Shown: one piece after another, positions 1 to 7,522 of the stretch
Layout of the letters: each line of letters opens with the position of its first letter
Position numbering within the stretch: position 1 is the first letter of the stretch
NCBI GenBank assembly: GCA_017888105.1
Contig: JAGHGS010000137.1
Location: 1 to 10,639, forward strand
Source of the DNA: Bacilli bacterium
GTDB taxonomy: Bacteria > Bacillota_I > Bacilli_A > RF39 > UBA660
Length of the DNA: 10,639 nt
Direction: 5' to 3'
Notes under the pieces: model-generated
Told to the model about the DNA's origin: nothing
Database searches by the model: none
The model's input: only the letters and a program-made list of their open reading frames with translations
Translations under genes and position numbers: made by a program

Positions 1-68
1 AGCTACTTTCTATGTTCAAAAATATTGTAGCATAAATGAGCTGTTTTTAATATGTTTTTAGAAGAGTT

Positions 69-98
69 TAGGGTCGATAATATTATTTATCGACCTTA
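69..98. repeat. Leader hairpin upstream of structured element copy 1
   Basis: A 9-bp perfect stem (GGTCGATAA at 72-80 with TTATCGACC at 87-95) closes a 6-nt loop. A G-U pair and two further pairs extend it to about 12 bp. No T-run follows, so it is not a standard intrinsic terminator on the plus strand. The surrounding bases 1-128 contain no ORF with a ribosome site. The hairpin may be the 5' domain of the same transcript that carries the element at 129-172, but the element copies at 9466 and 10357 have a different upstream sequence. Confidence 0.5.
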
Positions 99-128
99 CT
101 CATTTTGAAAAACTGTCCATAGGTAAGT

Positions 129-172
129 AATATTGATATTTTAAATCTTGAATTTAAAATTAAAACAATATT
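129..172 (+). ncRNA. Conserved two-stem hairpin element, copy 1
   Basis: The outer stem is AATATTG (129-135) with CAATATT (166-172). The inner stem is ATTTTAAAT (138-146) with ATTTAAAAT (152-160). They are separated by an asymmetric internal loop (AT on the 5' side, TAAAA on the 3' side), and the apical loop is CTTGA. It matches 42 of 44 positions of 9532-9575, and the same architecture with compensatory changes is at 10421-10464. A terminator follows directly, as in the other two copies. This copy lacks the upstream 50-nt block that the other two share. It matches no RNA family I recognise. The strand is inferred from the terminator position. Confidence 0.7.
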
Positions 173-201
173 AAAAAATGCCTTATAATTCGGCATTTTT
201 T
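173..201. terminator. Bidirectional intrinsic terminator between element copy 1 and murC
   Basis: AAAAAATGCC (173-182) pairs with GGCATTTTTT (192-201) around a 9-nt loop. The A-run and T-run arms let it work on both strands. On the minus strand it ends murC, whose TAA stop codon lies in the loop at 183-185. On the plus strand it ends whatever transcript carries the structured element at 129-172. Confidence 0.85.
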
Positions 202-1571
202 TCATCTTCTAAAAGAATTTTAGCTACTTTATTAACAGGTCCAGCCCCAATCGTTAAAATTAAATCATTTGGTTGTACATGTTCTTTTAAATATAAAGCA
301 ATTTCATCATAGGTAGGAATATGTTTAACACGAGGATTCTTTTTGCTTATTAATTCAACTAATGCATCTTCTTTCACATTCCAAATATTAGTTTCTCTAG
401 CAGGGTAAATATCACATATAATAACATGATCAAATTTACTTAATACTTGAGCAAATTCATGCAAATGTTCATAAGTCCTACTATAAGTATGAGATTGAAA
501 TACAGCCCAAGTCTCACGATGTTCTATTGATTTACTAGAATGATACGTAGACAAGATCTCAGTAGGATGATGAGCAAAATCATCAAAAATGTGAGCTCCA
601 CGATACTCCCCGAGATATTCAAATCTTCTGCCAACTCCATTAAATTCTTTTAATGCTTTTTTAATAATCTCTTTATCGATATGATAATTCATACACATTA
701 AAGTAGTAGCTAGAGCATTCATAATATTATGACGGCCTAAAACACCTAAAGTAAAAGTATCAAAATATTCATCATCATAATAAACATCAAAAGTAGGGAA
801 TCCTAAAGTAGAGTATTTTATATTTTTAGCAACTAAATTAGCATTTGTATCAATACCATAAGTAAGAGTATTTCTCTTGCCTAGATTGAGATCGCCAATA
901 TTTTCATCATCAATATTAACAACTAAATAACCATCTTCTGGTAATAAATCAATATATTTTTGAAAAGATTTTTTCGTGTTTTCGACCGTTTTAAAATAAT
1001 CCAAATGATCATCATCAATATTTAAAATAATTTCACTAGTAGGATGAAAATGAAGAAAAGAATCAACATACTCACAAGCTTCTAAAATAAAATATTTTTT
1101 ACCACCAATATAATAATTACCATTTATTTTCTTCAAAGATGCCCCAATATTGATCGTAGGATTAAGCCCTGCTTCTAAAAATACAGAGGCAACCATACTC
1201 GTCGTAGTACTTTTACCATGAGTACCACTAACACAAATCAAATTTTCATATTGTTTTGTATATTCACCTAAAAAAATAGCTCTTTCAACACACTTAATAC
1301 CATGATTTTTAGCACAAACAAGCTCAGGATCATCTTCTGAAATCGCTGCTGTATAAATAACTAGATCTGCATTTTTAACTACTTCGCTATCATGGCCAAT
1401 CTTAACCGATATACCAATACTCTCTAAATATTTAGTATTATCTGATTCTTGCATATCACTACCTGTAACAATCTTTCCATCATTTTTAAGCATGGCAGCA
1501 ATCGCATACATACTAGCTCCACCAATCCCAATTAAATGAATATTATGATATTCCGTAAGTTCTTTTTTCAT
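183..1571 (-). CDS. murC: UDP-N-acetylmuramate--L-alanine ligase (MurC)
   Basis: MurC is a cytoplasmic ATP-dependent Mur ligase that adds L-alanine to UDP-N-acetylmuramic acid, the first amino acid of the peptidoglycan stem peptide. The protein shows the full family order: a Rossmann-like UDP-binding start (HLIGIGG, about residues 12-18), the P-loop GTHGKSTTT (116-124), NIDDDHLDY (184-192), HNIMNAL in the central domain (about 281-287), GVGRRFE (312-318) and the MurC signature DDFAHHPTE (330-338). At 462 residues it has normal full length. The ATG at 1571 is preferred because GAGGTG lies 6 nt upstream of it. A longer reading from GTG at 1580 lacks a well-placed ribosome site. The gene points away from the secretion operon, has its own promoter, and ends inside a two-way terminator. 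It looks like an ordinary chromosomal housekeeping gene, so the neighbouring secretion genes are probably chromosomal too. Confidence 0.97.
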   Translation of the reverse strand: MKKELTEYHNIHLIGIGGASMYAIAAMLKNDGKIVTGSDMQESDNTKYLESIGISVKIGHDSEVVKNADLVIYTAAISEDDPELVCAKNHGIKCVERAIFLGEYTKQYENLICVSGTHGKSTTTSMVASVFLEAGLNPTINIGASLKKINGNYYIGGKKYFILEACEYVDSFLHFHPTSEIILNIDDDHLDYFKTVENTKKSFQKYIDLLPEDGYLVVNIDDENIGDLNLGKRNTLTYGIDTNANLVAKNIKYSTLGFPTFDVYYDDEYFDTFTLGVLGRHNIMNALATTLMCMNYHIDKEIIKKALKEFNGVGRRFEYLGEYRGAHIFDDFAHHPTEILSTYHSSKSIEHRETWAVFQSHTYSRTYEHLHEFAQVLSKFDHVIICDIYPARETNIWNVKEDALVELISKKNPRVKHIPTYDEIALYLKEHVQPNDLILTIGAGPVNKVAKILLEDEKNAEL

Positions 1572-1596
1572 CCATTTCACCTCATAACTTTATTAT

Positions 1597-1625
1597 ATTA
1601 TATACTCGAAATGTTGATTTAACAA
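1597..1625 (-). promoter_or_regulatory. Sigma-A-type promoter of murC
   Basis: On the minus strand TTGTTA (1625-1620) and TATAAT (1602-1597) are separated by exactly 17 nt. The -10 box lies about 25 nt upstream of the murC ATG, and GAGGTG precedes the start. The -35 box matches TTGACA at 4 of 6 positions. Confidence 0.75.
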
Positions 1626-1654
1626 TAAAAATTCTTTTTTTTTATGTCAAACAA

Positions 1655-1663
1655 TGTTATAAT
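1655..1663 (+). promoter_or_regulatory. Extended -10 promoter for the pilin-like operon
   Basis: TGTTATAAT is a TGn extended -10 with a perfect TATAAT, about 50 nt upstream of the first ATG. There is no good -35 box; the region at the usual distance is a T-run. It is divergent from the murC promoter, with about 30 nt between the two sets of boxes. The first gene then has a strong GGGAGGAG ribosome site at 1704-1711. Confidence 0.6.
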
Positions 1664-1714
1664 TAAATTGGTTAATTTTAAATAATATTTTTTTAATATA
1701 TATGGGAGGAGTTT

Positions 1715-2575
1715 ATGAAAAGCTTAAAATACTTATTCTTTGCTTTTGTTATTTGTTTTGTAGCTTTAAATAATGTTTTAGCTGAAAGTAAAACTTGTAA
1801 GTATAACGGTTCAATTGATAATGCCGATTTAACTTATCAATGTGTTGTAACAGATAATGGTTTATCATGTCGCTTTACGAATAGTAGTTTAAATATAACT
1901 TATAAAAGTTATAGCAATGGAACCGTTTCTGATAGTAATGAAGGAACCGTTCGTAAATTGCAAAGATCTAATTTTATAAGTTCAAATGGAGATATTGATT
2001 GTAATGAAGTAAGTAAAATTACTTTTGATTTAGGAGTAACAGGACTTCAAGAATTTCAAATATTTAATATTGATGAAAATGTTAATGGCAGTATAGCAAA
2101 GAGTGTTAAAAATGTATCTTATATTTATGCTGGAACTTCTACTTTTAATTTAACCAATTCTGGAACATCAACTCCAATAGATCCAGATGATAATAATGAA
2201 AGTGGCTCAAATACTGGATCGGATGATCCTGTATTTGACACAGACAACTTTTGCTCTGGAAGTGTTTTAAACATATTTACGGCAATTGGATGGGTTATTC
2301 AAGTGATTAAAATAGCTATACCATTAATTTTAATTATATTTGGAAGTATTGATTTTGGCAAAGCAATTATTGCAAGTAAAGATGATGAAGTAAAAAAAGC
2401 TGGAAAAAGTTTAGTAATGCGAGTTATAGCAGGAGTAATAATCTTTTTTATTCCAACAATCGTTAATTTTGTGATAACTTTAATTGGTGGTGAAGACATT
2501 TATAATGGTTCTGATTTTGGAGCTTGTACTGAGTGTATGTTAAATCCATCTTCTTGTGGTGAAGGAGCTGATTAA
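1715..2575 (+). CDS. Secreted/membrane protein with VirB2/TrbC-like C-terminus (pilin-like)
   Basis: This is the first gene of the operon. Residues 1-23 form a signal peptide (KSLKYLFFAFVICFVALNNVLA). Residues about 24-177 form a Ser/Thr/Asn-rich ectodomain with several cysteines and an acidic low-complexity linker (DPDDNNESGSN region). The last about 110 residues hold two hydrophobic helices (about 191-215 and 234-258) flanking a charged loop (ASKDDEVKKAGKSL), then a short Cys-containing tail. A two-helix hairpin with a short basic loop is typical of VirB2/TrbC-type pilin subunits of type IV secretion systems, including the pilin-like proteins of Gram-positive and mycoplasma conjugative elements. 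At 286 aa it is much longer than a classical VirB2 because of the ectodomain. The next gene is a diverged relative starting 1 nt after this stop codon. The role as a surface-exposed channel or pilus subunit is inferred from fold and neighbours; family assignment is moderate. Confidence 0.7.
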   Translation: MKSLKYLFFAFVICFVALNNVLAESKTCKYNGSIDNADLTYQCVVTDNGLSCRFTNSSLNITYKSYSNGTVSDSNEGTVRKLQRSNFISSNGDIDCNEVSKITFDLGVTGLQEFQIFNIDENVNGSIAKSVKNVSYIYAGTSTFNLTNSGTSTPIDPDDNNESGSNTGSDDPVFDTDNFCSGSVLNIFTAIGWVIQVIKIAIPLILIIFGSIDFGKAIIASKDDEVKKAGKSLVMRVIAGVIIFFIPTIVNFVITLIGGEDIYNGSDFGACTECMLNPSSCGEGAD

Positions 2576-3757
2576 ATGAAATCAGGATTAAAAATATTAG
2601 TTGTAATGGTGTTAATGTTTTGCTTTGCAAAAACATGTTACGCTTATGATGTTGTATGTAAATATCAAAAAGATGATAATGAAATAGCAATTGAATATGA
2701 TGAAGTTGTTAATAAATATATGTTTTCATACAATTATGATGAATATACTAAAAATATGAATGTTTCTTCTATAAAATCTGGTCAGACAGGTAATAGTATT
2801 TTTGAGGCAGCTCTTTTCTTGGATGAGGAAAGTGCTAATAATTTAAAAGATGCTAATAATATAAAATGTCCAACTTATGCTTTTTGGGATACTGATGAAA
2901 AAGATTTTTGTTTTAGCAATAGTAACAGTGGGTGTTCACAAATAAGTGGCCACAATTTTATTCAATATAATAAAACAATTGATTATACTGAGGGAAAAAT
3001 AGAAGATGTATTAGTCTGTGAAACTCAAAGTAGTGGTTCTAGTTATACTGCTGGAGACACAAAATTTAAAATAACAATAGATTCAGCTAATAGCGTGAAT
3101 ATTTCCTATTCCTCAAATAATTCTGTTTGGCAAGAACTACCTTATTCATCAGACTATGTTCGTGTTAAAAATGACATTGGAACGGATACTAGTGCATTTT
3201 TTTATAATAATAATTTAAATCAAGCAATTACCGATAGAAGAAATTTTGATGAACTTTTCTATGAACTAAGTGAAAATGCTACTAAATGTCCTGACATGAA
3301 ATTTACATATTATGTTGGAAATTACTATGTTTATTTAGAAAATAGTTTTGATGATGAATTTATACTTGGAGAACAAGAAACAGATAAACCAAGTAATGAT
3401 AATGATAATGATAATGATGATAATTTAACAGAAGATTTAAATCCTGATTTTGATTTTAGAGCAGAAGATTGTGAAAGTTATTTAGGGAATCCAATTGATA
3501 AAGGAAGCCCGGCTTATTATTTAGCTTTTATTTTTGATTTAATGAAGTATGCTGCTATCGTGATACTAATTGTATTAACAATTATTGAATTTGTAAAAGC
3601 TACAGCATCTAGCAATCAAGATGCCATGAAGAAAGCAATTCAAAATTCAATAAAAAGATTGTTAATAGCAGTAATAATATTCTTTGTTCCAACATTAGTT
3701 ATGTTTATTTTACAATTATTTGGAATAACAAGTGCAACAACATGTGGAATTAGTTAA
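2576..3757 (+). CDS. Second pilin-like membrane protein with large ectodomain
   Basis: The start codon immediately follows the previous stop, and AAGGAG at 2562-2567 lies inside the upstream gene, so translation is probably coupled. Residues 1-23 are a signal peptide ending near CYA. Residues about 24-297 form an extracytoplasmic domain with several cysteines, rich in Asn, Ser and Tyr, ending in an acidic Asn-Asp repeat (about 274-282). Two C-terminal helices (about 316-340 and 360-385) flank a basic loop. The block KRLLIAVIIFFVPTLVMFIL closely parallels MRVIAGVIIFFIPTIVNFVI in the first gene, and both have a (D/E)F(G/V)KA motif after the first helix. The two are therefore diverged duplicates of a VirB2/TrbC-like unit with unrelated-looking ectodomains. 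A structural subunit of the same surface apparatus is the likely role. No enzymatic motif is visible. Confidence 0.7.
   Translation: MKSGLKILVVMVLMFCFAKTCYAYDVVCKYQKDDNEIAIEYDEVVNKYMFSYNYDEYTKNMNVSSIKSGQTGNSIFEAALFLDEESANNLKDANNIKCPTYAFWDTDEKDFCFSNSNSGCSQISGHNFIQYNKTIDYTEGKIEDVLVCETQSSGSSYTAGDTKFKITIDSANSVNISYSSNNSVWQELPYSSDYVRVKNDIGTDTSAFFYNNNLNQAITDRRNFDELFYELSENATKCPDMKFTYYVGNYYVYLENSFDDEFILGEQETDKPSNDNDNDNDDNLTEDLNPDFDFRAEDCESYLGNPIDKGSPAYYLAFIFDLMKYAAIVILIVLTIIEFVKATASSNQDAMKKAIQNSIKRLLIAVIIFFVPTLVMFILQLFGITSATTCGIS
3395..3418 (+). repeat. Four tandem AATGAT hexamers in the ectodomain linker
   Basis: Four perfect copies of AATGAT, followed by GATAAT, encode an alternating Asn-Asp tract just before the C-terminal membrane domain. 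Slippage by whole 6-bp units would change linker length by two residues without a frameshift. Confidence 0.8.
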
Positions 3758-3771
3758 AAGGAGGTGTAATA

Positions 3772-5850
3772 ATGTTTGCAGCAATTGGTGAATGGGTTCA
3801 AGAAGCATTAATGGGTTTATTGCTAGGACTAGATGGAATAATTTATACATTTGTTAATTGGATATATCAAATCATTTTAGTTATAGCCGACCAAAATATT
3901 TTTGGCGACAGTAATATAATGAATAGTTTCATTCAAAGAATATATGTCATTTTAGGCGTAGTAATGATGTTTATTTTAGCATATTCTCTTTTAAAAAGTA
4001 TGATTAACCCTGAAGAATTAACAAAAGGAAAACAATCTCCTACTAAAATTATAACAAATGTTATTATAGCTATTGCTATTATTGCTTTAACACCTACTGT
4101 TTTTAACTTTGCTATGCAATTTCAAAGTGCCTTATTAAAGGAAAATACAATTGGAAAAATAATTGTTGGATCTTCAACAGGAGACGAAGCAAATACAAGG
4201 ATTAGTCAAGGTGGAAGAGAAATGGCAGTAGGAGTATTAAATGCTTTTATATTCCCTAGTGATAATAGTTATTGTAAAAGTTATGCAGAAGAACAATCGG
4301 CATTAGAAGGAACAACAGAATGTGAAGTAATTGAAATTGGAAATACATCTTATGGTCAAATAATGAGTAGTGCTGTAGATACTAATTTGGTAACTACGTT
4401 ACCTCAATTATCTAGTGAAATGGCTGGAGAAAATCATAAATTAACTTATTATTGGGGGATATCTACTGTATGTGGAGTAATAGTAGTTTTTGTTCTAGCT
4501 TCAATTTGCATTGAAGTAGCAATACGTATGATAAAATTAGCAGTCTTTCAATTTATGGCACCAATTCCCGCTATTGCAAGGGTAATACCTAATGAACAAT
4601 CAAAAAAAGTATTTGATAATTGGATAAAAGTTACAATTTCAACTTACCTAGAGATATTTATTTATTTAGCAATTTTATTTTTTGGTGTTTTTATGATTAG
4701 TATTATTAGAGAACAAATAGAAAACGGAAATTTGCTTGGAGCATTATTTAATAGTAGTAATCCAGTTTTAGGATTTATTGCTCAAGCTTTTATAATTCTT
4801 GGTATAGTACTTTTTATTAAAGATGCTCCAAAGTTACTAAAAGAGATTACTGGATTAGACAGTGGAAAATTTGGAAAAGCCTTTGTAAGAGGTATTGGAA
4901 TGATGGGAGCAACATTTGGTGGAGGAGCTACTGCAGCAATAAGAAGAAATGTAACAGATAAAAAAGAACATCCAGAAATGGGCAAAGGACAACGAGTAGC
5001 AAGAACTGTAAGTGCCTTAGGTGGCGGAATGCGAAGAGGTTTATGGCAAGGTGGTAAAGTATCAAAATTAGGAGACATTCCAAAAGCTGCAGGAACAACA
5101 GCAACCAACACGCTAAACGCTAAAAAGCAAAAAGAAACAGCCGGAGGATTTTTCCCGTATATGGAAGAGAAGATTGGATATACAGCAAGCCAGATTAAAA
5201 ATTGGGCTGGCGGAAGTTTCGATGCTCAACAACAAATGTTAAATGAAGTAAATGCTTTCTTAAAGGATGCCAAAGCTGTAAAATCTACAACCGAAGGATT
5301 AGTAAGAGATAAAAAGTATTTATTTAAAATGGGCGAAACACATGACTATGGAAATGGTATTCAAGTTAATGGTAATGAAACATTAAGTGAAATAGAATCT
5401 ATGATTACTACCTTAAAAAATTCTGGTGATATTGAAAATGCAAAAATTGCTGCTAGAATAGAAAGTGACATGAATAAAAGAATTAAGAAAATCGGAGTGC
5501 AAATGCAATCATTATCAACTCAAAATTTTGCCGATTCTCAAATCCGTGCAACATTTAATAACAATTATATGGCAGATGGATTTGATATATATAAAGAAGC
5601 GTCTCCTACATTATCTACAGCAAAATCTCAAATAGATATTGTTAATCAAAAGATGCAAAAAAATTCATCTTTAGAAGCAGTAGTTAATTTCCAAAAATTG
5701 AGAGATGATAATGGAAATCCATTAGTATTTGAAGAAAATATTTCAAAATTAGCTGATGAATTAGAAAAGCAATCGGCTACATTGAGTCAACAAATAACAC
5801 TAGAACAAGAAAGAAGAAAAGCAAACTCTAAAGGTGGCAAAGATAAATAA
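3772..5850 (+). CDS. VirB6/TrbL-like polytopic membrane protein
   Basis: This is the likely inner-membrane channel component of the secretion system. About six hydrophobic helices are visible (roughly residues 15-38, 52-75, 93-115, 227-260, 286-312, 331-350). A loop of about 110 residues between helices 3 and 4 is probably extracytoplasmic and includes two cysteines. A long soluble C-terminal half (about 355-692) starts with a Gly-rich stretch (RGIGMMGATFGGG) and ends in charged, probably coiled-coil sequence. This layout and the block NVIIAIAIIALTPTVFNFA fit the VirB6/TrbL-type membrane proteins of Gram-positive and mycoplasma conjugation modules. The start is secured by a near-perfect AAAGGAGGTG at 3757-3766, the strongest ribosome site in the operon, which suggests high expression or independence from upstream translation. 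The extended C-terminal half has no function I can name. Confidence 0.78.
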   Translation: MFAAIGEWVQEALMGLLLGLDGIIYTFVNWIYQIILVIADQNIFGDSNIMNSFIQRIYVILGVVMMFILAYSLLKSMINPEELTKGKQSPTKIITNVIIAIAIIALTPTVFNFAMQFQSALLKENTIGKIIVGSSTGDEANTRISQGGREMAVGVLNAFIFPSDNSYCKSYAEEQSALEGTTECEVIEIGNTSYGQIMSSAVDTNLVTTLPQLSSEMAGENHKLTYYWGISTVCGVIVVFVLASICIEVAIRMIKLAVFQFMAPIPAIARVIPNEQSKKVFDNWIKVTISTYLEIFIYLAILFFGVFMISIIREQIENGNLLGALFNSSNPVLGFIAQAFIILGIVLFIKDAPKLLKEITGLDSGKFGKAFVRGIGMMGATFGGGATAAIRRNVTDKKEHPEMGKGQRVARTVSALGGGMRRGLWQGGKVSKLGDIPKAAGTTATNTLNAKKQKETAGGFFPYMEEKIGYTASQIKNWAGGSFDAQQQMLNEVNAFLKDAKAVKSTTEGLVRDKKYLFKMGETHDYGNGIQVNGNETLSEIESMITTLKNSGDIENAKIAARIESDMNKRIKKIGVQMQSLSTQNFADSQIRATFNNNYMADGFDIYKEASPTLSTAKSQIDIVNQKMQKNSSLEAVVNFQKLRDDNGNPLVFEENISKLADELEKQSATLSQQITLEQERRKANSKGGKDK

Positions 5851-6416
5851 TGTTTCGATTACAAAAATTAAAGAATTGGACACATAGCAGTGTTACGGAT
5901 GATAAAAAAGAATTAAATGTATATCAAAGTTTTCAAGATCAAATTTCTTTAATAAATAGTAAAACTGAAGAATATATCACAGAACTTGGAAGCGAAGATA
6001 AAAGATTATTGATAGAATTTAATGGTGATAAAATTCCAATAAGTTTATTAAAAATAATGAGTGAATCTTTGTTAAAAAATAAAAGTTTATCAATAGAAGA
6101 AAGAGCGACTCAAAGTGCTGAATTAAATAGGTTATATTACCAAAAGCTAAAACTATTAAAAGATAAAATAATTGAACTTGCTGTGAATGAAACTGATAAT
6201 GTATATTTAACTTACATTCATAGCTGCATTAAAATCATAAATAAACTATTAAAAGAGTATTCTTATTTACTAGCAATACAGAGAGCTGCAATTACTTCAA
6301 TTGATAATGATGGAAATCTAAATGCTGGAGAAAAATTAAGAGTTTTAAAAGACAACATTGATGTAAGAACAGCAGAAATTAATGCTCGTCTAACAATCGA
6401 TAGTCTAAAAAGATAA
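5850..6416 (+). CDS. Small hydrophilic helical protein of unknown function
   Basis: The ATG overlaps the previous TAA by one base (TAATG), so translation is probably coupled to the VirB6-like gene. The 188-aa product has no signal peptide or membrane helix. It is Lys/Glu/Leu-rich and looks mostly helical, with likely coiled-coil stretches (about 75-115 and 150-185). I recognise no family or catalytic motif. Its position as last gene of the operon and its coupling to the VirB6-like protein suggest a cytoplasmic partner or assembly factor. That is inference only. Confidence 0.75.
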   Translation: MFRLQKLKNWTHSSVTDDKKELNVYQSFQDQISLINSKTEEYITELGSEDKRLLIEFNGDKIPISLLKIMSESLLKNKSLSIEERATQSAELNRLYYQKLKLLKDKIIELAVNETDNVYLTYIHSCIKIINKLLKEYSYLLAIQRAAITSIDNDGNLNAGEKLRVLKDNIDVRTAEINARLTIDSLKR

Positions 6417-6462
6417 CTAAATATCTATAAAATTTCTAATAAGAATAAGAAAATTCTGATGT

Positions 6463-6497
6463 AAACCCCGTTTCTTGGACATAGAAACGAGGTTTTT
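6463..6497 (+). terminator. Intrinsic terminator ending the pilin/VirB6 operon
   Basis: CGTTTCT (6469-6475) pairs with AGAAACG (6483-6489). After one C-A mismatch five more pairs extend the stem (AAACC with GGTTT), and a T-run follows. It lies about 45 nt after the last stop codon and separates the first operon from the PrgI/VirB4 unit. Confidence 0.88.
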
Positions 6498-6644
6498 ATA
6501 TACAATTGAATTTGTAGATAAATTTTAAGTGAAGAAGGAACAAAGAAAAAATTGAATATAAAAAATACAAGTAATATAGTGATAGCGATTCATTCTTTTT
6601 TAAAACTTTAATATTTACCACTATTCCTTTAAAAATAAATATGA

Positions 6645-6670
6645 TATAATAAATAAGTAAAATTAGGAGG
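6645..6670 (+). promoter_or_regulatory. Promoter -10 box and ribosome site for the PrgI/VirB4 unit
   Basis: A perfect TATAAT lies at 6645-6650 with no convincing -35 at 16-18 nt. AGGAGG at 6665-6670 lies 8 nt before a GTG start at 6679. The -10 box is so near the ribosome site that the 5' leader would be only about 20 nt. The rest of the gap 6498-6644 is AT-rich and I see no other feature in it. Confidence 0.55.
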
Positions 6671-6678
6671 TAAGTAGT

Positions 6679-6987
6679 GTGAATAATTATTTAATTCCTG
6701 CCAATTCCAAAAAATCTCAATTAATATTAGGTTTTTTTAGAGGAATTGACTTAATATTATTTGGATCTGGTGTTGGTATCACTTTAATATTATTATTAAC
6801 AATCCAAAGCACTAATATGGGAGTTATGTTACTAATACTTGCCCCAGCATTAATAACAGGCTTTTTAGTTATGCCAGTACCAAATTATCATAATGTATTG
6901 CAATTTATAGTAAATATATATACTTATTTTAGCGAGAGAAGAAGATATTATTGGAGAGGTTGGTGTCATGATGTCGAAGATAAGTAG
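6679..6987 (+). CDS. PrgI-family type IV secretion membrane protein
   Basis: The product is 102 aa with two close hydrophobic helices (about 20-42 and 47-70) and a basic, aromatic C-terminal tail containing YHNVLQFIVNIYTYFSERRR and then YYWRGW. This size, the helix pair and the Tyr/Arg-rich tail are typical of PrgI proteins, which sit directly upstream of the VirB4-type ATPase in Gram-positive conjugation modules and are thought to anchor it at the membrane (VirB3-like role). The GTG start is supported by AGGAGG 8 nt upstream; no ATG is available nearby. The gene overlaps the next by 20 nt in a different frame, so the two are surely co-transcribed and probably translated together. Confidence 0.8.
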   Translation: MNNYLIPANSKKSQLILGFFRGIDLILFGSGVGITLILLLTIQSTNMGVMLLILAPALITGFLVMPVPNYHNVLQFIVNIYTYFSERRRYYWRGWCHDVEDK

Positions 6988-7522
6988 TTCCCCATTTACA
7001 GAAGATTGGTTACCAATTAAGCAAATTTTAAATGGCATGATTCAACTAGATACGGGTGAATATGTAACAGGAGTAAAAGTACATCCAAGAAATATTTTTA
7101 TTGTGGATCAAGGACTTCAAAACGCCATTATTGGAAATTTAAGAAATTTCTATAATTCTATTAGTTTTGAATTTTGGTTAATTATCGCTGATCGTCCAGT
7201 AGATATTGGCTTATATTTATCCAATTTACAAATTCTATATAATAACACAGATAGTCCGATTCAAAAAAAATTAATCATGGAAGATATTAATAAAGCCAAT
7301 ATGTTTATGAGTGCTGAATACAATGTCGTTGATACCGAATATTTTATATTATTCAAAGAAAAAAGAATGGAATTAATACAAAAGAATCTCCATACTTTGA
7401 TTAGTGGTTTAGCAAACTCTGGACTTAATTCCAATCAAGTATCCAATGATGATTTAAGAATGATTTTAGATAATTTCTTAAATGGTGGAGTACATACAAC
7501 ATTTGGGACGGTGATGAGTTAA
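6968..7522 (+). CDS. VirB4 N-terminal (TraC-like) domain protein, separate ORF
   Basis: A 184-aa cytoplasmic protein. It opens with FTEDWLPIKQILNGMIQLDTG, then IIGNLRNFYNSISFEFWLII and ADRPVDIGLYLSNL. This pattern resembles the N-terminal TraC-like region that precedes the ATPase core in many VirB4/TraE proteins, where it contacts the membrane components. It ends at TAATG, overlapping the next ORF by one base. The two products together are 779 aa, near the size of a single-chain VirB4. Start: ATG 6968 with GGAGAGG at 6953-6959; a second ATG follows immediately. This may be a true gene fission with translational coupling or an old frameshift. The clean stop/start overlap and the Met start favour fission. 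Confidence 0.72.
   Translation: MMSKISSSPFTEDWLPIKQILNGMIQLDTGEYVTGVKVHPRNIFIVDQGLQNAIIGNLRNFYNSISFEFWLIIADRPVDIGLYLSNLQILYNNTDSPIQKKLIMEDINKANMFMSAEYNVVDTEYFILFKEKRMELIQKNLHTLISGLANSGLNSNQVSNDDLRMILDNFLNGGVHTTFGTVMS

Noticed and set aside
2299..2690. Minus-strand ORFs over the pilin-like genes, and similar ones at 4782-5111, 7425-7610 and 7944-8225
   Set aside because: They lie opposite well-supported genes, lack ribosome sites and have no recognisable domains. They are shadows of the plus-strand coding frames.
6525..6537. TTAAGTGAAGAAG, identical to 9476-9488, as a fourth copy of the element
   Set aside because: Only 13 nt match, with no AGGATACAAG core and no hairpin. One such match is expected by chance in AT-rich DNA of this length.
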